This document shows, one piece after another, positions 63,297 to 64,000 of a DNA stretch of 64,000 nt. The first letter of the stretch is position 1. Each line of letters opens with the position of its first letter. The translations under genes were made by a program, and so were the position numbers. This stretch comes from Azonexus sp. GTDB taxonomy: Bacteria; Pseudomonadota; Gammaproteobacteria; Burkholderiales; Rhodocyclaceae. Under the pieces are notes generated by a model, which ran no database searches, was not told the origin of the DNA, and saw nothing but the letters and a program-made list of their open reading frames with translations. The stretch is taken from assembly GCA_031277255.1 (NCBI GenBank), contig JAITMS010000123.1, positions 22,815 through 86,814 of the forward strand, given 5' to 3'.

Positions 63297-64000
63297 ATGG
63301 CTCGCCGCCGCCGCGCCGAGGAGCACGACAACCACGAGCGTTGGCTCGTCTCCTATGCCGACTTCATCACCCTGCTGTTTGCCTTTTTTGTCGTCATGTA
63401 CGCCATCTCCTCGGTCAACGAAGGCAAGTACAAAGTGCTCTCCAACGCCCTCGTCAATGCCTTCAAAAACCAGACGGCCCAGCCCGGCGGTCAGCCGGTC
63501 GTGGTCATTCAGGGCGCGCCGCCGGTCATCGCGCGGCCCGTCATCAAACCGGACAAACTGCCCGACACGCAGAAGCAGGCGCAGCGCCAGCGCATGAAAA
63601 ACATCGCCGCCGAAATCATGGCCGCGCTGCAACCGCTGGTCGCCCAGGGCCAGGTGCGGCTCCTCGAAAGCAGTCGCGGCGTCACCATCGAAATCAACGA
63701 CAGCGTCCTCTTTCAACCCGGCCAGGCGCGCCTGCAAGCCGAATCGGTCAGCGCCATGCGCGCCATCGGCATGGTCCTGGCCGACTCCGACTTTCCGGTC
63801 ACCGTTGAAGGGCACACCGACAACATCCCCATCGCCACCCCGCAATTCCCCTCCAACTGGGAACTGTCGGCCATCCGGGCGACCACCGTGCTCCGCCTTT
63901 TCAACGAAGTCGGCGTCGGCGCCGAGCGCCTGACGGCCATCGGCTACGGCGAAACCCGCCCGGTCGAAACCAACACCACCCCCGAAGGCCGCGCCCGCAA
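63297..64000 (+). CDS. motD: Flagellar stator protein MotD (second MotB-type), 3' end cut
   Basis: First 234 residues to the window edge. One TM helix with proton-binding Asp22 (SYADFITLLFAFFVVMYAIS), linker, then an OmpA-like domain (VEGHTDNIPIATPQFPSNWELSAIRATTVLRLF; IGYGETRPV). Partner of MotC. ATG 63297 lies directly after the inserted element and has no Shine-Dalgarno of its own, suggesting it formerly relied on coupling to motC. Confidence 0.94.
   Translation, partial: MARRRRAEEHDNHERWLVSYADFITLLFAFFVVMYAISSVNEGKYKVLSNALVNAFKNQTAQPGGQPVVVIQGAPPVIARPVIKPDKLPDTQKQAQRQRMKNIAAEIMAALQPLVAQGQVRLLESSRGVTIEINDSVLFQPGQARLQAESVSAMRAIGMVLADSDFPVTVEGHTDNIPIATPQFPSNWELSAIRATTVLRLFNEVGVGAERLTAIGYGETRPVETNTTPEGRAR

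Noticed and set aside
1-64000. CRISPR arrays, rRNA genes, complete insertion sequences or prophage structural genes
   Set aside because: No regularly spaced direct repeats, no rRNA sequence and no transposase or phage structural gene were recognised.

Overview
The window looks like chromosome from a GC-rich, flagellated, respiring betaproteobacterium, most likely a member of the Rhodocyclaceae (Dechloromonas/Azonexus-like). This rests on gene content (multicomponent phenol hydroxylase with a meta-cleavage pathway, cbb3 oxidase with Fnr-type boxes, a polar-type flhF/fleN/fliA cluster with two stator sets) and is not a database match.

Layout. 1-6300 holds housekeeping or unlinked genes: a DUF47/PhoU-like gene cut by the left edge, crcB, a Cache-PAS-PAS-GGDEF-EAL protein, a PEBP-family gene and murJ. 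6315-7305 is a small accessory patch: tRNA-Thr(CGU), a terminator, a HigB/HigA-type toxin-antitoxin pair and a 22-bp palindrome. 7394-28703 is a catabolic block. A LysR-type regulator is divergent from DUF1302, DUF1329, YCF48-like, RND/MMPL and UspA-hemerythrin genes, which run co-directionally into a ferredoxin, catechol 2,3-dioxygenase, the six phenol hydroxylase subunits, and the 4-oxalocrotonate branch down to pyruvate and acetyl-CoA. Two extra genes, a degenerate SDR and a tandem tautomerase, end the block. No dmpD hydrolase and no DmpR-type sigma-54 activator are seen. 28849-31199 holds a CYTH-CHAD protein and an SDR.

31257-39636 is the cbb3 oxidase region: ccoI-ccoS, then ccoN-ccoO-ccoP, then ccoG-fixH-DUF3149, with Fnr/Anr-like boxes ahead of ccoN and ccoG. 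No recognisable ccoQ is present; a hairpin and a 52-codon ORF occupy its usual place. A convergent NUDIX gene follows.

40447-64000 is motility. The first block is motA-motB-cheY-cheA-cheW-mcp-cheR-cheD-cheB. The second starts from a promoter with an overlapping palindrome and runs cheV-cheV-cheY-cheZ-cheA, then flhB-flhA-flhF-fleN-fliA-motC-motD. The motC/motD junction carries a 266-bp, hairpin-rich, MITE-like element with perfect 24-bp terminal inverted repeats and an apparent TA duplication. Removing it restores an overlapping TAATG stop/start junction.

The gene set fits a motile cell that reaches aromatic substrates by chemotaxis, oxidises phenol-type compounds with oxygen, and respires at low oxygen through cbb3 oxidase.
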